From Galerina marginata (taxonomy: Eukaryota > Basidiomycota > Agaricomycetes > Agaricales > Galerinaceae), in NCBI GenBank assembly GCA_023014335.1, contig JAECYW010000004.1, positions 3,410,001 through 3,474,000 on the forward strand: a stretch of 64,000 bases of DNA, written 5' to 3'. The notes below the pieces were generated by a model. That model was not told the DNA's origin, ran no database searches, and was given only the letters and a program-made list of their open reading frames with translations. Made by a program: the position numbers and the translations under genes. Positions 23,890 to 36,306 of this stretch are shown in pieces (position 1 is the stretch's first letter; the number at the start of each line of letters is the position of its first letter).

Positions 23890-24599
23890 AGAAAGCTGTG
23901 CGAAACCCTTGACTTGCTTGTTTAACGAACGTCACATCACGTGGGGTGATTCTACCATTGTGGACGATTTGGAACGCTCAAGAGACAGTAAAAATCCCCC
24001 TAGATGTCCAATCGTAACATTTATTTTGATATTTCCGAAATCTCTGCGCAACTACATGCAGTAACTGCAAGACAAGCGTCAAAGTTCAGACTCCGGATTC
24101 CGAGTACATCCTCAACACCTTTTATTCACTATTCCCTTTTTTCTCTGCATGGAATGTTATCTTCGTAGACATTCTCAATCCCTTCGTCTTTGCGAACACA
24201 ATCATGTAATTTTTTCGCTCAATTTATGTTGCAATGCGATGGATGCGCCTGCACCCATCCGGATGTGCTCATTCGTAAGTGATAAAAATAGATTTTACAG
24301 ATTCGTTCTCCTGAGCCCTTTTGCCCTCGTAACATCTTTACTTGTCTGTCCCTTCATTTTTTTTTACGTCCAGTTGCCTCACAAAACGAAACAAACGACC
24401 ACTGCGACGACTGGAATAGGCGAAACCGCTGTTTGTGCAATGGCAGCTATCCACCTGGCTTCCCGTGTCCCACCTTCGGCCTCCTACATCCCGTGGCTCA
24501 TTTCTATCACCTTCACGTTACGTTGCCGGTCGCAGGTGCATAAGTGGAGCCTCCGTCGTTAACCGGGCCGTAGCTAATGTCGTCACTTAGTGCCTTGCT
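23890..24599. other. 5' flank of the AIM9-like gene
   Basis: A CACGTG box lies at 23938-23943, about 50 bases upstream of the start. A plus-strand open frame of 137 codons (24149-24562) has no family motif and no paralogue, and is not called. Confidence 0.35.
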
Positions 24600-27500
24600 T
24601 CGAAGTTTGAAGCAGGACCCACAGCCCGCACCTGCACCAAGGCCCAACGAAATGAGAAATGAAGGAGGTGGCAGTAATGATGGCCAGCGGCGACAATGTC
24701 AACTAGGAGATAGTCGAGACGGCTTTTACGGCAGGCGATGCTGAGAGTTACAGGATGGGTGGCTGATGTTGAGATTCCAGAAGGCAGGCTGGTTACATGT
24801 CTTGCGGTGAGGCCAACGCTTGACTTCTTGCTGGATTTTCGACTGATCTTCGCACAGAGGACGATGTACGCGGCAAGAGGAGGTGTAGGCGACATGTTCA
24901 TGAGTTGACAAGGCGGGCAGGCCATGGTAGGCAATGGCAGAACGTTGACATTTCGTGAAATGCCGACGTTCCAAGCTTGAGGTGCGCTGGAAATGAGTTG
25001 AGTAATGGCGATTCCAAGGGGATATATAATCATATAAACTGTTACTTACTTGCCGATCTGGAAGCCCCCAAACCGCCAAACTGAGAAGACGGCTTGCCTG
25101 TGGAGCGTATGAAATTTGAGATTTTAGACTCCAAGTTAGCCTGGAGAGGGAGAACGGTGCTATATACAACAAGGTAAGCAAAATTTCGAGCATTAGAAGG
25201 AATCATTATTTACTGGCCTAGGTTACTTGCTGGGTCCTTAATTTGCCTGCACAGCACCGCCAAGGCCATTCGCGCACAGTTGAAGTCGATATTACACCGA
25301 CGAAGGCGAATGGATGAAGTTATGGAGACGTGGCTAGCTTTTTTGTACGTGCGTCCAACCCCGCGGGAAGGGATTCATCGACGTGGGAGTGGTATGAAAG
25401 AAGCGGAGTGCTTTGTGCTGGCTGCAGGTGATGTGGTGGAGTGTCCATGGTACGTTTGGGCATGGATTATCAACTTGGATGGCCGGCTGATGCATGCAGG
25501 CAGAAAGATGGGACGGAACAGGCAACCGACTCCGGAGGCAAGGTATGACAGGGAGCGAAGTGCGCCGAGGCATGCCAGCATGGCCCACACAATTGAGGAT
25601 GGTTGTGACGACGAGAAGGGAGTCAAACGGACGGCAACGACTGGATAGAAGTTGAGGTCGCTGTCCGCATCGCGCGGCGGCGGCGGTGCATGCGCTAGCA
25701 TGTTCTTCTCCTGGCAGGCTGTGCAGGTAGCAAGAGCAGGAGGTGGGCTGGAAACAAGGTGAGTAAAGATACGACGAAGATATCAAGTTTGACTTACCTG
25801 TTCCCATCAAAAAGCCCGCAAACCGTCAGTTTGACTCGACAACGGCTGCGGCTGGGGGGCATTGCGTGTCGGCATGGATAAAAACGTCGGAAAGTAGTTG
25901 CTATAAACGAGGTAAGCCCATTTTCTGGCTTCGGAAGAAAACATTGCTGACCTGGATGACTTGTGGCAGCCCCTAGGCCTTGCTTCGCCCGCATGACGCC
26001 GTCGACAACATTCACATTGTGCGTACCCTGCAAGTCAATATCCCACCGACAAATGCAAAGTGGATGTGGGACGGGCTGGCTTTGTTGGGGGTGTGTCTCG
26101 TGTAGCTAGCTAACACCCGCCCGCCTTACAGCGCTCATGGGGCATGGCCACAGCCCGGCACTCACCCCACGGCACTGCTCCTTCAGCTCCAACCACTGAA
26201 CGAACAAACAAAAGGAGAGGGCGGTAACGACAGGCAGCGGTGACCATGACGCCAACTGCGGGGCGTAGTCAAAACCGCGAGATGACGGTGGTGGTGCAAG
26301 TAAGAGCAGGAGAAGGAGGGGTAACGTTGATACAGGGAAGGCTGGTGACTGCTTTTGCGTTGAGTGGGTCGCTTTGATTTCATCGAGCTACTTAACTGAC
26401 CTCCGCAAAACGACAAAGTACGGCAGGATCGCGAGTTAGGAAAGGAGGTGGGTGGGTGGTGGGTGACAGTGGGGGAGCAGGTGGTTAAACATTTGTCAAA
26501 ACATCCAAGTAGGCTGAAAACGAGGTGAGTAACGCTCTGATTAGAGTAAGAAGTGTTACTTACCTTGCCAATTCGAGAACCCCTAAAAACAGTCAAGTTA
26601 ACTTGACGGTTGCGCCTGCGGAGCTCGGGACAAGGCTGGGTAGGCGAGACTGGGAGGGAAGCCGGGCATACAAGGATGCGAGGATGAGCCATGGTAGTTT
26701 AAACTTAGAAACAGCAATATGGAAGGTAGGAAAAGTAGTGAGCAGAGGCTTTGGGACATACAAAGGGCCAACTACTTAAGTACTTACCTTGGAAGCAATA
26801 CTACAATTTTTAACGAGACAAGATATACATAAGACGGAGTGAGGCCTGATTCAAGTAGAAAAAGTGATAAAACCTTCAATGACAACCATATAGCTGCCAG
26901 TGATGTTGGTAAGTCAGTTGATTTGTATCCGTGATTTGTACGACTTACCGAGCGAGATCTAGGGCTTCGTGATCACCTCCACCTCTCAATTCGAGAACAC
27001 CCAAGTCTCCAATAACCTCAAGATGAATTTGTGCTCAACAGCGATGATGGGTTTACATGATATAAAGGCTGCGAACGAGCTTGGTAAGTCGGTTTATGCG
27101 TCTATAGCGATCTGTACGACTTATCGAAGACTAGAACTTCGCCTCTGCTTCATGAACCCTCAAGAGCACCACCGCCTGCAACGAGCACCGAGTTTTGTTT
27201 TGGGATGGATGTGGGCTGCGCCGTGAGTGGGGGTTGCGTAGTATGCTGCGAATGAGGCTAGGTGAGTTCTTCTAACCCTTATGAATATGCATATTACCTT
27301 GGTCCTTGACTTACGGAGCCTCCAGTCCATCGGAAATCTCAAGTGAAGGGAAGCGGGCGATGTCAGCATCTGCCGCGTGGTCGTGAATGTGGAGGTTCTT
27401 GGTCCTTCGCTGGGGCAGGCTCAGAATACGGGAGCTGGGGTAGGCGATGTTGGGAGGAGATGGCTGGGTGAGAAAGAGGTTGAACGTTCGTCGAAACGTC

Positions 27501-28100
27501 CAAGTTGCGAGCTCGAAGTGGGCTGGAAGCAGGGTGAGTAATGCTTTGACTAGAGTATGAAGTGCTACTAACCTTGCCGATTCGAAAGCCCAAAAAACCG
27601 TCAAACTGACGTGACAACTGCGCTTGCGCATGAACTTTATAATTTAAGGTTTTGGACTCCAAGTTGGTGTGCAGAGGGAGAACGGTGCTATGGACAAGGT
27701 TCGAGAATTAAAAGGAACGATTACTGACCTAGGTTACTTGCTGCACCCCCTAACGCCTTGGTTCACCTGCACAGGGTGGTTGACGTCATTTGCGTATGGT
27801 TGACATTGATATCGTGCCGACGAAGGCAAATGTATGAGGCTGCTGACTCTCGTGAGGAAGGAATTTGTCGAGATTGGAGGTGCTACGAAGGATGTGGGTG
27901 CTTTGTACGCGCCGCGGGAGATGTGTCTGTGCCTCCTAGGTGCGTTTGGGCACTCGTTCAAGGGGTTGGGAAGAACGATGTCGAGAGAGTTTTTCAATGC
28001 AGTTACTAGGACTCGTTCTATTATTGATCTCGGTCAGGTGTACCGTGTAACGCTCAACGAGCCGGCAAACGCCGCTTTCTATTCTTAGATATCCGCGGTC
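24600..28100. repeat. Gene-poor region with a four-fold diverged repeat
   Basis: A short motif recurs near 25046, 25793, 26561 and 27569. On the minus strand it reads roughly GTCA...TGACGGTTT..GGG..TTC.GATCGGCAAG, followed by GTAAGT or GTTAGT, and would encode LTV-G-like peptides before a splice donor. Flanking stretches of several hundred bases are also shared, clearest between 25,020-25,460 and 27,540-27,960. I could not join the pieces into a gene. It may be an ancient tandem family now decayed, or a noncoding repeat. Confidence 0.5.
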
Positions 28101-28953
28101 TTCCTTTCATTGCCCCCTCGTCGTTCTGATCGCGCCACGCTCCTGAGTTTTCGAATGCTGGGTAAGTTCTTTCACCGTTCTCTCTTCTAGCTTGTCTTAC
28201 TTTTTTCTCCGCCCCAGTTTCCCTCAACTTTGGCAACCCCCGGATGCCAAGAAGTAGTGATGGTATCGGTACCCTGGGCCCCAAGAACGCCCATTTCCTT
28301 CTGAATCGTCACCGGAGCCGTCGTGTCCAAGGTCCATTCCTTCAACCATGGCTTCGATGCCGCCTCCGCCATTGTTTCGGTGACCTAGTCGCCTTGTAGT
28401 CACCTTCAAAGTCTCTATCTTCGGAAGACAATCGTGCGCCGCCAATAGCTGCTCCTTTTGCATACGTACCATTTGCACCGGTGCCCGCTCGCCTGTCCTC
28501 AACACCCTCAATGTCCTCAACACCCTCGCCGTCGTCATATAGGTCGCCTAGAAATTTTTATTCTCATAAGTCGGGAAACACTCGTTCGTCTCAGGTAAGA
28601 AACATTGATCATGAGTAATGCCCACAATCGATGCCATCTGATCACCAAGCACAGTGCAGCCGGAATTGCCGCTGCTGTTTTGGGAAGTTTAGCTTGAATT
28701 CGCTGCCTTTCTGTCACCTTTTGACGGACACCTGCTGTCAATTCTCCGTATCTCAAGTGGCATCAAATTTCCAATCCTGTCTAGCTGCTGCAATCGTCTG
28801 GCTATATTCTTCTCTCGGCGCACATTTCTCTCACAATGGCCATCAAAGTGCAACTCTGCTGGAACTTATAAGAGGCCTCGCTGAATTCGCTTCCAGAACA
28901 ACCTTTTTACCACTCCTCCACCACAATTTGGTGAATCATCGACTATCCAAGTA
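28101..28953. other. No gene recognised
   Basis: Open frames on both strands lack motifs. The last 100 bases are the probable promoter of the gene at 28954. Confidence 0.35.
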
Positions 28954-29370
28954 ATGTCTCCTATCAGACGTAAGCTCGACCTTTCGCCAGAGACTTCAAT
29001 TTTAACATTCACGTTGCTTCATACTTTAGTCGCCAAGGTGTTAGATAAGCTTTATATCGTCACCTACTTAAAGAAGAACGTTCTTGCCAAACCTGAATTT
29101 ATCAAGCGAATCCAGAAGATTCCATATGAGGGAGCGTCTGTTGCAGCTCACAACGGGAAGACACTTTGGAAGGATGACAACCTTCGACTTGATTATTCTG
29201 CAAATGCTGAGAACCCTGATGAGATATTTATCAATCTCCAGAAGAACAAGGCATCAAAGCTCGAGGGCTTAAAGGGCTTCACAACACACGACAAACTCGT
29301 CACCTATGCCATCAAGACCGGCGTTGACATCACTTCCGAGGAAATCCGCGATAAGATGGTGGATTTCTAG
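28954..29370 (+). CDS. Unknown small protein, 118 aa
   Basis: Two exons, 28954..28969 and 29030..29370, with a 60 base GTAAGC-TTTAG intron after the first five codons; reading through the intron also stays open and would give 138 residues. I do not recognise the family. The product is soluble-looking, lysine-rich and has mixed charge, with marks YIVTYLKKNVLAKPEFIKRI, GKTLWKDDNLRLDYS and NPDEIFINLQKNK. The even, codon-like composition across 110 residues makes it a likely real gene. The spliced form is preferred because the donor and acceptor are good and the peptide encoded by the intron is unlike the rest. Confidence 0.6.
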   Translation: MSPIRRKLDLSPETSILTFTLLHTLVAKVLDKLYIVTYLKKNVLAKPEFIKRIQKIPYEGASVAAHNGKTLWKDDNLRLDYSANAENPDEIFINLQKNKASKLEGLKGFTTHDKLVTYAIKTGVDITSEEIRDKMVDF

Positions 29371-29947
29371 GGCAAATATCACTTGTTTGTCGCCTTCTCG
29401 TCATTTCATTTTTCATCCCACTGACAGAGATGACCAAGTGATATATGTTGCTTGGTGTTGCTTGGTGTTTGAGAACTGACAGTCTTGAGATTAATGTTTT
29501 GTTGTAACAAGTTGATTATATACTGTTTGTGAGGGAAAATATCAATATTAGTCAGGAAGCCTGAACTTCAACTTGAAGCTATGACTTTTACTTGGAAATC
29601 TTGGGGAATGGGAGAAATAAAAATACTAAAGCAAAAGATGGTGACCCACTCATCTATCTTGAGCAACATTTGGTGAAAATGTATTTAGCATCCAGATATC
29701 TCACTGGTGGAGTCAGACTGGACTACTACCTCAACTGTAGATGTGAAGTACTTCAAGTAATCCAATGTTTCAAAATTGCTAACATAGTCTTAATGCTGAG
29801 GAATGCCATCATAACTTTTCACAACTTCAAGACAAGTCCCAATGATGATGAATGCTGCTGCAAGATATAGGATGTGCAGACATATCTGTAAAGTCATGGA
29901 GATGAAAAAGCCAGCAAGTATGAAGGCTAGGCAATGGTTGATAAATT
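29371..29947. other. 3' flank, no gene
   Basis: This holds the 3' region of the small gene and a short repeat, two and a half copies of a 12 base word around 29,448-29,472. AT-rich, nothing else seen. Confidence 0.4.
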
Positions 29948-31180
29948 GGAAGACGGGAGAGAGTGCCGGCGCTCAACCGTTCCAGCCAAAAGGCGACTTT
30001 TAGGTCTGGCCGATAGCCAGACCCTCCGGCACTATATATGGATGTGGTCACCGGCCTTACACCCTCCCATACCCTCAAGAATCAGTGCCCGGCCCGGTGT
30101 GCTCGGCCTGAGGCGGAGTTTTTCCATATACGCGCCTCCAGGGAATCGAACCCTGAGACTTGCCCCCCGCTACAGTCATGTAACGGCGACCTGCACCTGT
30201 ATTGTGCTCGGGTCGAACCGCTGACCTGCTGGCAAACCTAGGCCAGACCTAAAGTGGAAGACGGGAGAGAGTGCCGGCGCTCAACTGTTCCAGCCAAAAG
30301 GCGACTTTTAGGTCTGGCCAATAGCCAGACCCTCCGGCACTATATATGGATGTGGTCACCGGCCAGACCCTCCGGCACTATATATGGATGTGGTCACCGG
30401 CCAGACCCTCCGGCACTATATATGGATGTGGTCACCGGCCTTACACCCTCCCATACCCTCAAGAATCAGTGCCCGGCCCGGTGTGCTCGGCCTGAGGCGG
30501 AGTTTTTCCATATACGCGCCTCCAGGGAATCGAACCCTGAGACTTGCCCCCCGCTACAGTCATGTAACGGCGACCTGCACCTGTATTGTGCTCGGGTCGA
30601 ACCGCTGACCTGCTGGCAAACCTAGGCCAGACCTAAAGTGGAAGACGGGAGAGAGTGCCGGCGCTCAACCGTTCCAGCCAAAAGGCGACTTTTAGGTCTG
30701 GCCAATAGCCAGACCCTCCGGCACTATATATGGATGTGGTCACCGGCCTTACACCAGTGGAAGACGGGAGAGAGTGCCGGCGCTCAACTGTTCCAGCCAA
30801 AAGGCGACTTTTAGGTCTGGCCAATAGCCAGACCCTCCGGCACTATATATGGATGTGGTCACCGGCCTTACACCCTCCCATACCCTCAAGAATCAGTGCC
30901 CGGCCCGGTGTGCTCGGCCTGAGGCGGAGTTTTTCCATATACGCGCCTCCAGGGAATCGAACCCTGAGACTTGCCCCCCGCTACAGTCATGTAACGGCGA
31001 CCTGCACCTGTATTGTGCTCGGGTCGAACCGCTGACCTGCTGGCAAACCTAGGCCAGACCTAAAGTGGAAGACGGGAGAGAGTGCCGGCGCTCAACCGTT
31101 CCAGCCAAAAGGCGACTTTTAGGTCTGGCCGATAGCCAGACCCTCCGGCACTATATATGGATGTGGTCACCGGCCTTACA
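29948..31180 (-). repeat. Tandem array of a tRNA-like (SINE-like) 308 base unit
   Basis: Units start at 29948, 30256, 30640, 30759 and 31067. Units 1 and 4 are full (308 bases). Unit 2 is 384 bases because a 38 base subrepeat (CCAGACCC...CACCGG) is present three times. Units 3 and 5 keep only the first 117-119 bases. On the minus strand each full unit has GGTTCGATTCC (30142-30152 in unit 1), a perfect pol III B-box, inside a T-arm CAGGG-TTCGATT-CCCTG, plus a second near-B-box GGTTCGACCCG (30209-30219). An A-box-like TGGCCTAGG precedes the latter. No complete tRNA can be folded. Copies are nearly identical, so the array is young. Confidence 0.8.
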
Positions 31181-31196
31181 TAAATATGGTAAATTC

Positions 31197-32360
31197 TTAA
31201 AGCCAGAGCTTGAGAGCCTTACTAAACTTCATAATATTAATGATGAAAAAAAGTGCGTCGACGTCCGCACCATCACCTGAGAAATTGGAAGGCAGGGAAC
31301 TTGTGATCCGTGTGCGAACAGCATGGAAAGGCGCTGTTGCTACCGCAATGACTGAAAAGGCGAGTAAGATCAGGATGGTGATCCCGAGGGCAATGAGGAG
31401 GGCGATTGGTAGTGAGAAACCAAAGATAACCCATATACCACCAATGACCTTGATGGCGTGAGCAGCAAAAGGGCATTGTGGATCGACGGTGAATGGTGAC
31501 GGAATCCAAATGTGCCAGAGGGCATCTGTCCAGTATCGGACCCAGGAGACCGAAAATGCTGTTCCGGCTACATACATTGATACACACGCCGTCGCGATGC
31601 CGGCTGTTGAGAATAAGGTATCGAAATAGGACACGGTACAGAGGACACACCGCGAACTTACCTGAATAAAGGTATTGTCTCTGTCCTTTGAGAAAAAGGA
31701 AGGCCACAAGTTTGAGGGACTATCTTCATATAAACCCAGACTGTAGAATCTGTAGAATGAATGTTGAGATAAATGATCCCATGTGGAGATTCGAGGAGAC
31801 TTACATGAACATTGCTACAACGCCAAGAGTCCAATCCGTCCACATAACTGCGGTTGACAGCCCGAGATAGCTGAGAGCGGCTTTTGAAAGTCCAAAAGCC
31901 AGCACTGAGGTGGAAACCAGCATACGATAGATCGTGACTAGAGGTCTGGATCGAGCATAGCTCGCATCCAATGTACCCGCGATAACTCGGTCGTTCGAGA
32001 GGTAATGGGGCCGGGAGACTGAGTAAGTGAGAAATAGAAGGTGCCAGATGAGTTCCATGCAGTCTGGTTCGGATAAACAGGACAGGGATTGGGGTGCGTC
32101 TGCGTTAGAATTGTATGGAGTGAGGTTAAATAGCCTGTATTCGACGTAAATTCATTACTCTTAGCGTGATCAAGGAGTGGAACTCACAATAAAAATAAGA
32201 CAGTCCCGCTTACCCATTCGAGAGTGGTTGATACGGAGACACCCCCTCTTTGAGTCGCTATTGCTTTTGCGGTTCCCAGAACAATAATTGTTGTGAGTGC
32301 CATGAAACGGTAGGGTGTAATCTTCGGATGCCATTGTAGTGCTGGGTGGTCATTGACCAT
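31197..32360 (-). CDS. Multi-pass membrane protein, uncertain 3' structure
   Basis: Exon 1 complement(32360..32188) and exon 2 (32134..31805) join cleanly; exon 3 starts at 31740. The product has at least six hydrophobic segments, including LIWHLLFLTYSVS, LLIALGITILILLAFSVIAV and one around LGVVAMF. The motifs LWPSFF and RYWTDALWH recall the PPLFG...FW...WHQ pattern of fungal wax-synthase-like MBOAT enzymes, but the C-terminal part does not match that family. A good donor (GTAAGT at 31661) has no in-phase acceptor, while reading through stays open to 31197. The gene may be intact without that intron, or decaying. Confidence 0.5.
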
Positions 32361-32925
32361 TGGGGGTTAATTATCTGAAGAGTCGCCTAGGAATAAATCA
32401 AGATGCTTTTTAGAGACGGACGAGCCGTGATATCGTTGAGAGTTGAGAGCAAAGTGAATTACCCAACTGTTCTCGATTGGGAATGGGAGTTTCGGCTGTC
32501 AGTGATGCGCCATCATTTCTGCTTTCTCTTCCCGCCGCCACCATCGACATCGGCCTCGGCACTGAGCCCGACGACGACGACACCTCATTGGAATTCTTCA
32601 CGCGTCGACCTTGTAAAGGAATCCTGGAGGCGTTTGTCATCAAGATTCAGGGAACACGGCCTTAAATATGTGGTGTTTGACGTGTTTTGTCCAGGAAAAT
32701 TTGAAATTACAGCCTGTAGAATGTTGTTGGCGAAGCTATTAGATGAATTGGACGATTGGGAATCCTTTTGCGCTTGAATGGTAAGCTTCCTTTACATTTT
32801 TATTCTGGTTGGCACAGTCAAGCCAAGGCTTCGAATTAATGACAGTAACTCCGACTGCAAGTCACCTCCACATTCGAAAACGACGATGACGACGGCACCT
32901 CATTAAAATTCTTAACGCATAGATC
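32361..32925 (+). other. Flank of the copia-derived frame with a diverged direct repeat
   Basis: A word of about 45 bases, GACGACACCTCATTGGAATT..., near 32,573 recurs in diverged form near 32,890. A 124 codon open frame (32403-32777) has no family motif. The stretch may be remains of the element whose frame begins at 32926. Confidence 0.35.
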
Positions 32926-35661
32926 TTGTCGATCCCAGGTACGTGGTTCTACGACCCCCACATCTCCACCATTAGCGCGACGTCCAGTGTTCTTGGCAAA
33001 ACCTTATCCCCTGACGAGTTGATGCGTGCCGTGACGGACGAATTCGATCATCGCGTCGTAAACGGTAAAAGCCAGAAGGAGGAGAACGACGCGTTCTACT
33101 CCAACGACTCGGCAAAGGGACGAAGAAACGGAGGAGGTTCGAAGCGGGATGTCGAATGCTTCAACTGCGGCAAGCACGGCCACTTCGCGGCTGACTGTTG
33201 GGCTGAAGGCGGAGGAAAGGAGGGGCAGGGACCGAGAGGAAGAGGACGAGGGAAGGCGAAGGGAGGTTCGAAGGAGGCTGCGGCAGCGACAGCCAAAGCC
33301 AGGGAGGAAGAAGAGGAAGACACCGCGTGGTTCGCGTTGACAGCCATTGACAGCTGCTCGCAGGACGTGGGTGATGCTTCATGTAGCGCTGCTACCCTAT
33401 CGGACAACGACAATTTCGCAGATTTGATGTCGGACGACATGGGTGACTGCGAGATGCTGGGAATGGATGAGAGTTCGGATGAGGAGAGCAGAAGCGAGAG
33501 TGACGAGAGTGATGATGGGAGTGACGACGAGGAGGATGTGTCGATGCCAAGGCTAATGGATCCGTCAGATTCGGATGACAGCGAGGACGACAAGAAAGAA
33601 CCTACCTCAAATTTCGCCCCAGGCTACACCAATCCCGACTCGCCTACACCAATCGCCGTCTTATCCGACTCAGGTGCTCCGAGACCCTATTTCCGACCGC
33701 ATTCCCTTCCTATAACCTTCGACAAACTCGTCGAGATCGAATTCCAAGCCGCAGGCCGCATTTTCCGAGGATCCGGACAGAATGGGCAAGAGGTCAGCGA
33801 GGCGCCCCAGAGCGCGAATAGGCTGGACCGAATCGAGCATGAGCCGGGAAAGGCAAATGCAGAGGTGGAGGGACTTACCGTAGGTTCGTCGGACCGCCGA
33901 ACGAGGCAGGATGAGCCTCAAGTTGCTCGGGAAGTTGAGATGGGATCAGGGACAGACGCGCGAAAATATTCGGCGCTGTATGAATACCCAATCGTCGACG
34001 AGCCCTGGGCGGACTGCATCACTTCGGTTGCGGAGCCATTGGAGGCGAATTCGGACTGGAGGGGAATGCAGGAATGGGCGAGGAACGTATGGGAGGACGA
34101 GAGTGGAGAGGACTCGAAGGAGAAGAGAGGCGGTATTTGTGGAGGGGAAGGAAAGGGGACCAAAGTTGACGATGAATCAAAAGGCGACTACAACGACTGG
34201 CCAGGAAGGACCAGGATCAAAGGGAGCGCCGACTACGAGAAGAAGAGTTCGTCAGCTAGTCTCGAGGGGAAGATTGGGAAAGGATATGGCGAGACGTGCG
34301 CCGACGAACCTATAATAATCCCTACTCCCCGTACTTCACCAATCCCACCAGACGCCGTGCCTGCTCAATCCACAGCCCCACCTGTCATCGAAATATCCCA
34401 TGCACCCTCCAACGAACCACCTTACGATGTCGAAATCAAGCCCTATTGCGAGCGCGAGTCAGCGCCAGGCAAACGAGAGCACGACGCGACCGCAGAGGAC
34501 CACGACGAGGCCCAGACGGCAGGTCTTGAGGGGAAGAAAACCCCGGACTGCGCGATAGCGGCAAACTTCGTTGACGCGGATGTTTTGACGGTCGGATTAT
34601 GCGAAACCAGGGTGTTGAAACCCGGAGACGCCGATTACGCGAGGCGCCATGCAGGCTGGCAGAGGCAGGGGGATTCTAACGAGGCCGTTTCCCTGGAAGA
34701 TCCAGGAGAGGGAGATGAGGGATTGGCAGCAGAAGGTTGTGACCTTCAGGGGAAGAGCGACGCCGGAGAAGAAAACGAGCGCCGTGCAGCGCAGCTGGAG
34801 GCTGCAAGATCGAGACCGCACAGAAGTGGCAGTCCTGAACGTGGCATGGCGCAATCTTCGACTCGAGCTGTTGAAAACTTCGAAGCGGATCAGTTGGATA
34901 CGCACACCACATTCCAGAGCGATGTACTCACCTCCGACAATCCCATTCTGCTGAAAATATCCCCTGGAGATCCAATCCCCACCGAAATTACTGGGAACTT
35001 GAAGGTTTTCTTTGTTCGAATTTCGTTGTTTGGGTTGAAAGATTCGAGCCAGTCGACGCTCGAGAGGCCGAAGGATGAAGTGGCTAAGGGAGGGGGAGCA
35101 GAAAAAGAAGAGGAGAGAGCAGGTATCATATCTCGACGATGCAGAGAGTTGCTCGTCGTCGTGGTTCACTTTGGGGATTATTCCATGTTGGGAATCCCAC
35201 AGCCACTGATCGGACATTTGACAGCCGCGATCACTTTGCACCCCGGACCGTCGGTTATTGCAAGCACCCGGATCCGACGTCCACTCCTCGCTCCATATTT
35301 TCCTCGCATCGCACTCGGGGATCCCTCATTCACAACCTTACCACCAGAAATCTACACGCGCCTTCGACACACCGACTTCATTTATCCAGTAATCATCGAA
35401 AACCTCACGCTATACATCTTTACGGACACTTGGCCCGACCCCACTCGATTCCCCGACTCTCATCGTCATTTTCTACTCACGAAAAATCGACGCGAGCGCG
35501 AACGCAACAAGAAAACTGATATCAAATTTTATCTCACTCTTTGGATCGTCGAAAACAGATCCTGGCGACTTATGGACGACACCGCGACGGACGCCGAGAA
35601 AATCATTCCGTCCCCCAAGCTCAAACGCATCGCGAGCGCACTCGGATCGTTGTTGGTTTGA
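32926..35661 (+). mobile_element. Copia-type Gag/protease-derived open frame, up to 911 codons
   Basis: One frame stays open for 2.7 kb; the first ATG is at 33022. It begins with the end of a Ty1/copia Gag (SSVLGKTLSPDELMRAVTDE), then a CCHC knuckle CFNCGKHGHFAADC with the WAEGGGKEGQGPRGRG tail typical of mushroom copia elements. A highly acidic Ser/Asp run follows, then a protease-like patch with DSGA and FQAAGRIF.GSG. Later pieces (AEP...DWRGMQEWA, EIKPY.ERESAPG) resemble the linker before reverse transcriptase. Integrase and reverse transcriptase themselves are missing and I see no LTRs. It is either a decayed element that kept its frame by chance, or a Gag-derived host gene. Confidence 0.65.
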
Positions 35662-36306
35662 GGGGAAGTGTTGGAATAAAATGGGCAAACCCGAATCCGA
35701 GCTGCGCGCCTATTCAGGGTTAGCGCCGCCACTACTTTCCGATCCGTACGTCTTGTCTCCTTTACTTTACTTTACTTCATGTACACACATTCCCTTTGTT
35801 CTTGTCTCGATCCCCTGGCTATCCCGCTCGGTATTGTCGATGCACATCCATATTATTATCCTAGCTACTTACAGTTATCTACGTACTGACTAGCTACAAT
35901 GTATATAAACCTACGTACACTTTCAATATCATTAGTCCGTTATCCATTCGTCACCCGCCTATCTACGTTCAATAATGCCTTGTAGTGAAAAGAGCAAACC
36001 GAGGCGTGTCGACTTTCTACATGCAGAAAAACTCTGCCAGTGTATCCAGGCGTCCATAAAATTGAGGTGCAAAACCAATGCACTTGGTGAAACCGAGCAA
36101 TTGGGCGACGCGAATGGTCACAGATCATCTGACCTGTCATACAAATTTGGCAGTGGCAACGGAATGTCACCCGAAGGTGTTACCAAAGCTCTTTCAAAGT
36201 TCCAGACTGTCTAGTCGTCATACGCATCACAAATAACTCTCTTCAGAGCTTGTTCAGAGCGCAGGTGGCAAGAGTACAACGCAGAACATTGACTCAGACA
36301 TCCAAC
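35662..36306. other. Intergenic, AT-rich
   Basis: No supported gene. The last 100 bases are the DUF7918-C promoter. Confidence 0.4.

Noticed and set aside
24149..24562. A 137 codon open frame with a hydrophobic stretch
   Set aside because: No paralogue, no motif and no exon neighbours; composition is like the surrounding noncoding DNA.
29948..31180. True tRNA genes in the tandem array
   Set aside because: Only a T-arm and B-box are convincing. No acceptor, D-arm and anticodon arm can be arranged around them.
31197..32360. Firm annotation as a wax synthase (MBOAT)
   Set aside because: LWPSFF and RYW...LWH recall the family, but spacing and the C-terminal half do not fit and the splice model is unresolved.
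33096..33593. A 165 codon Ser-rich frame antisense to the copia-derived frame
   Set aside because: It is the mirror of the acidic Asp/Glu/Ser run on the plus strand.
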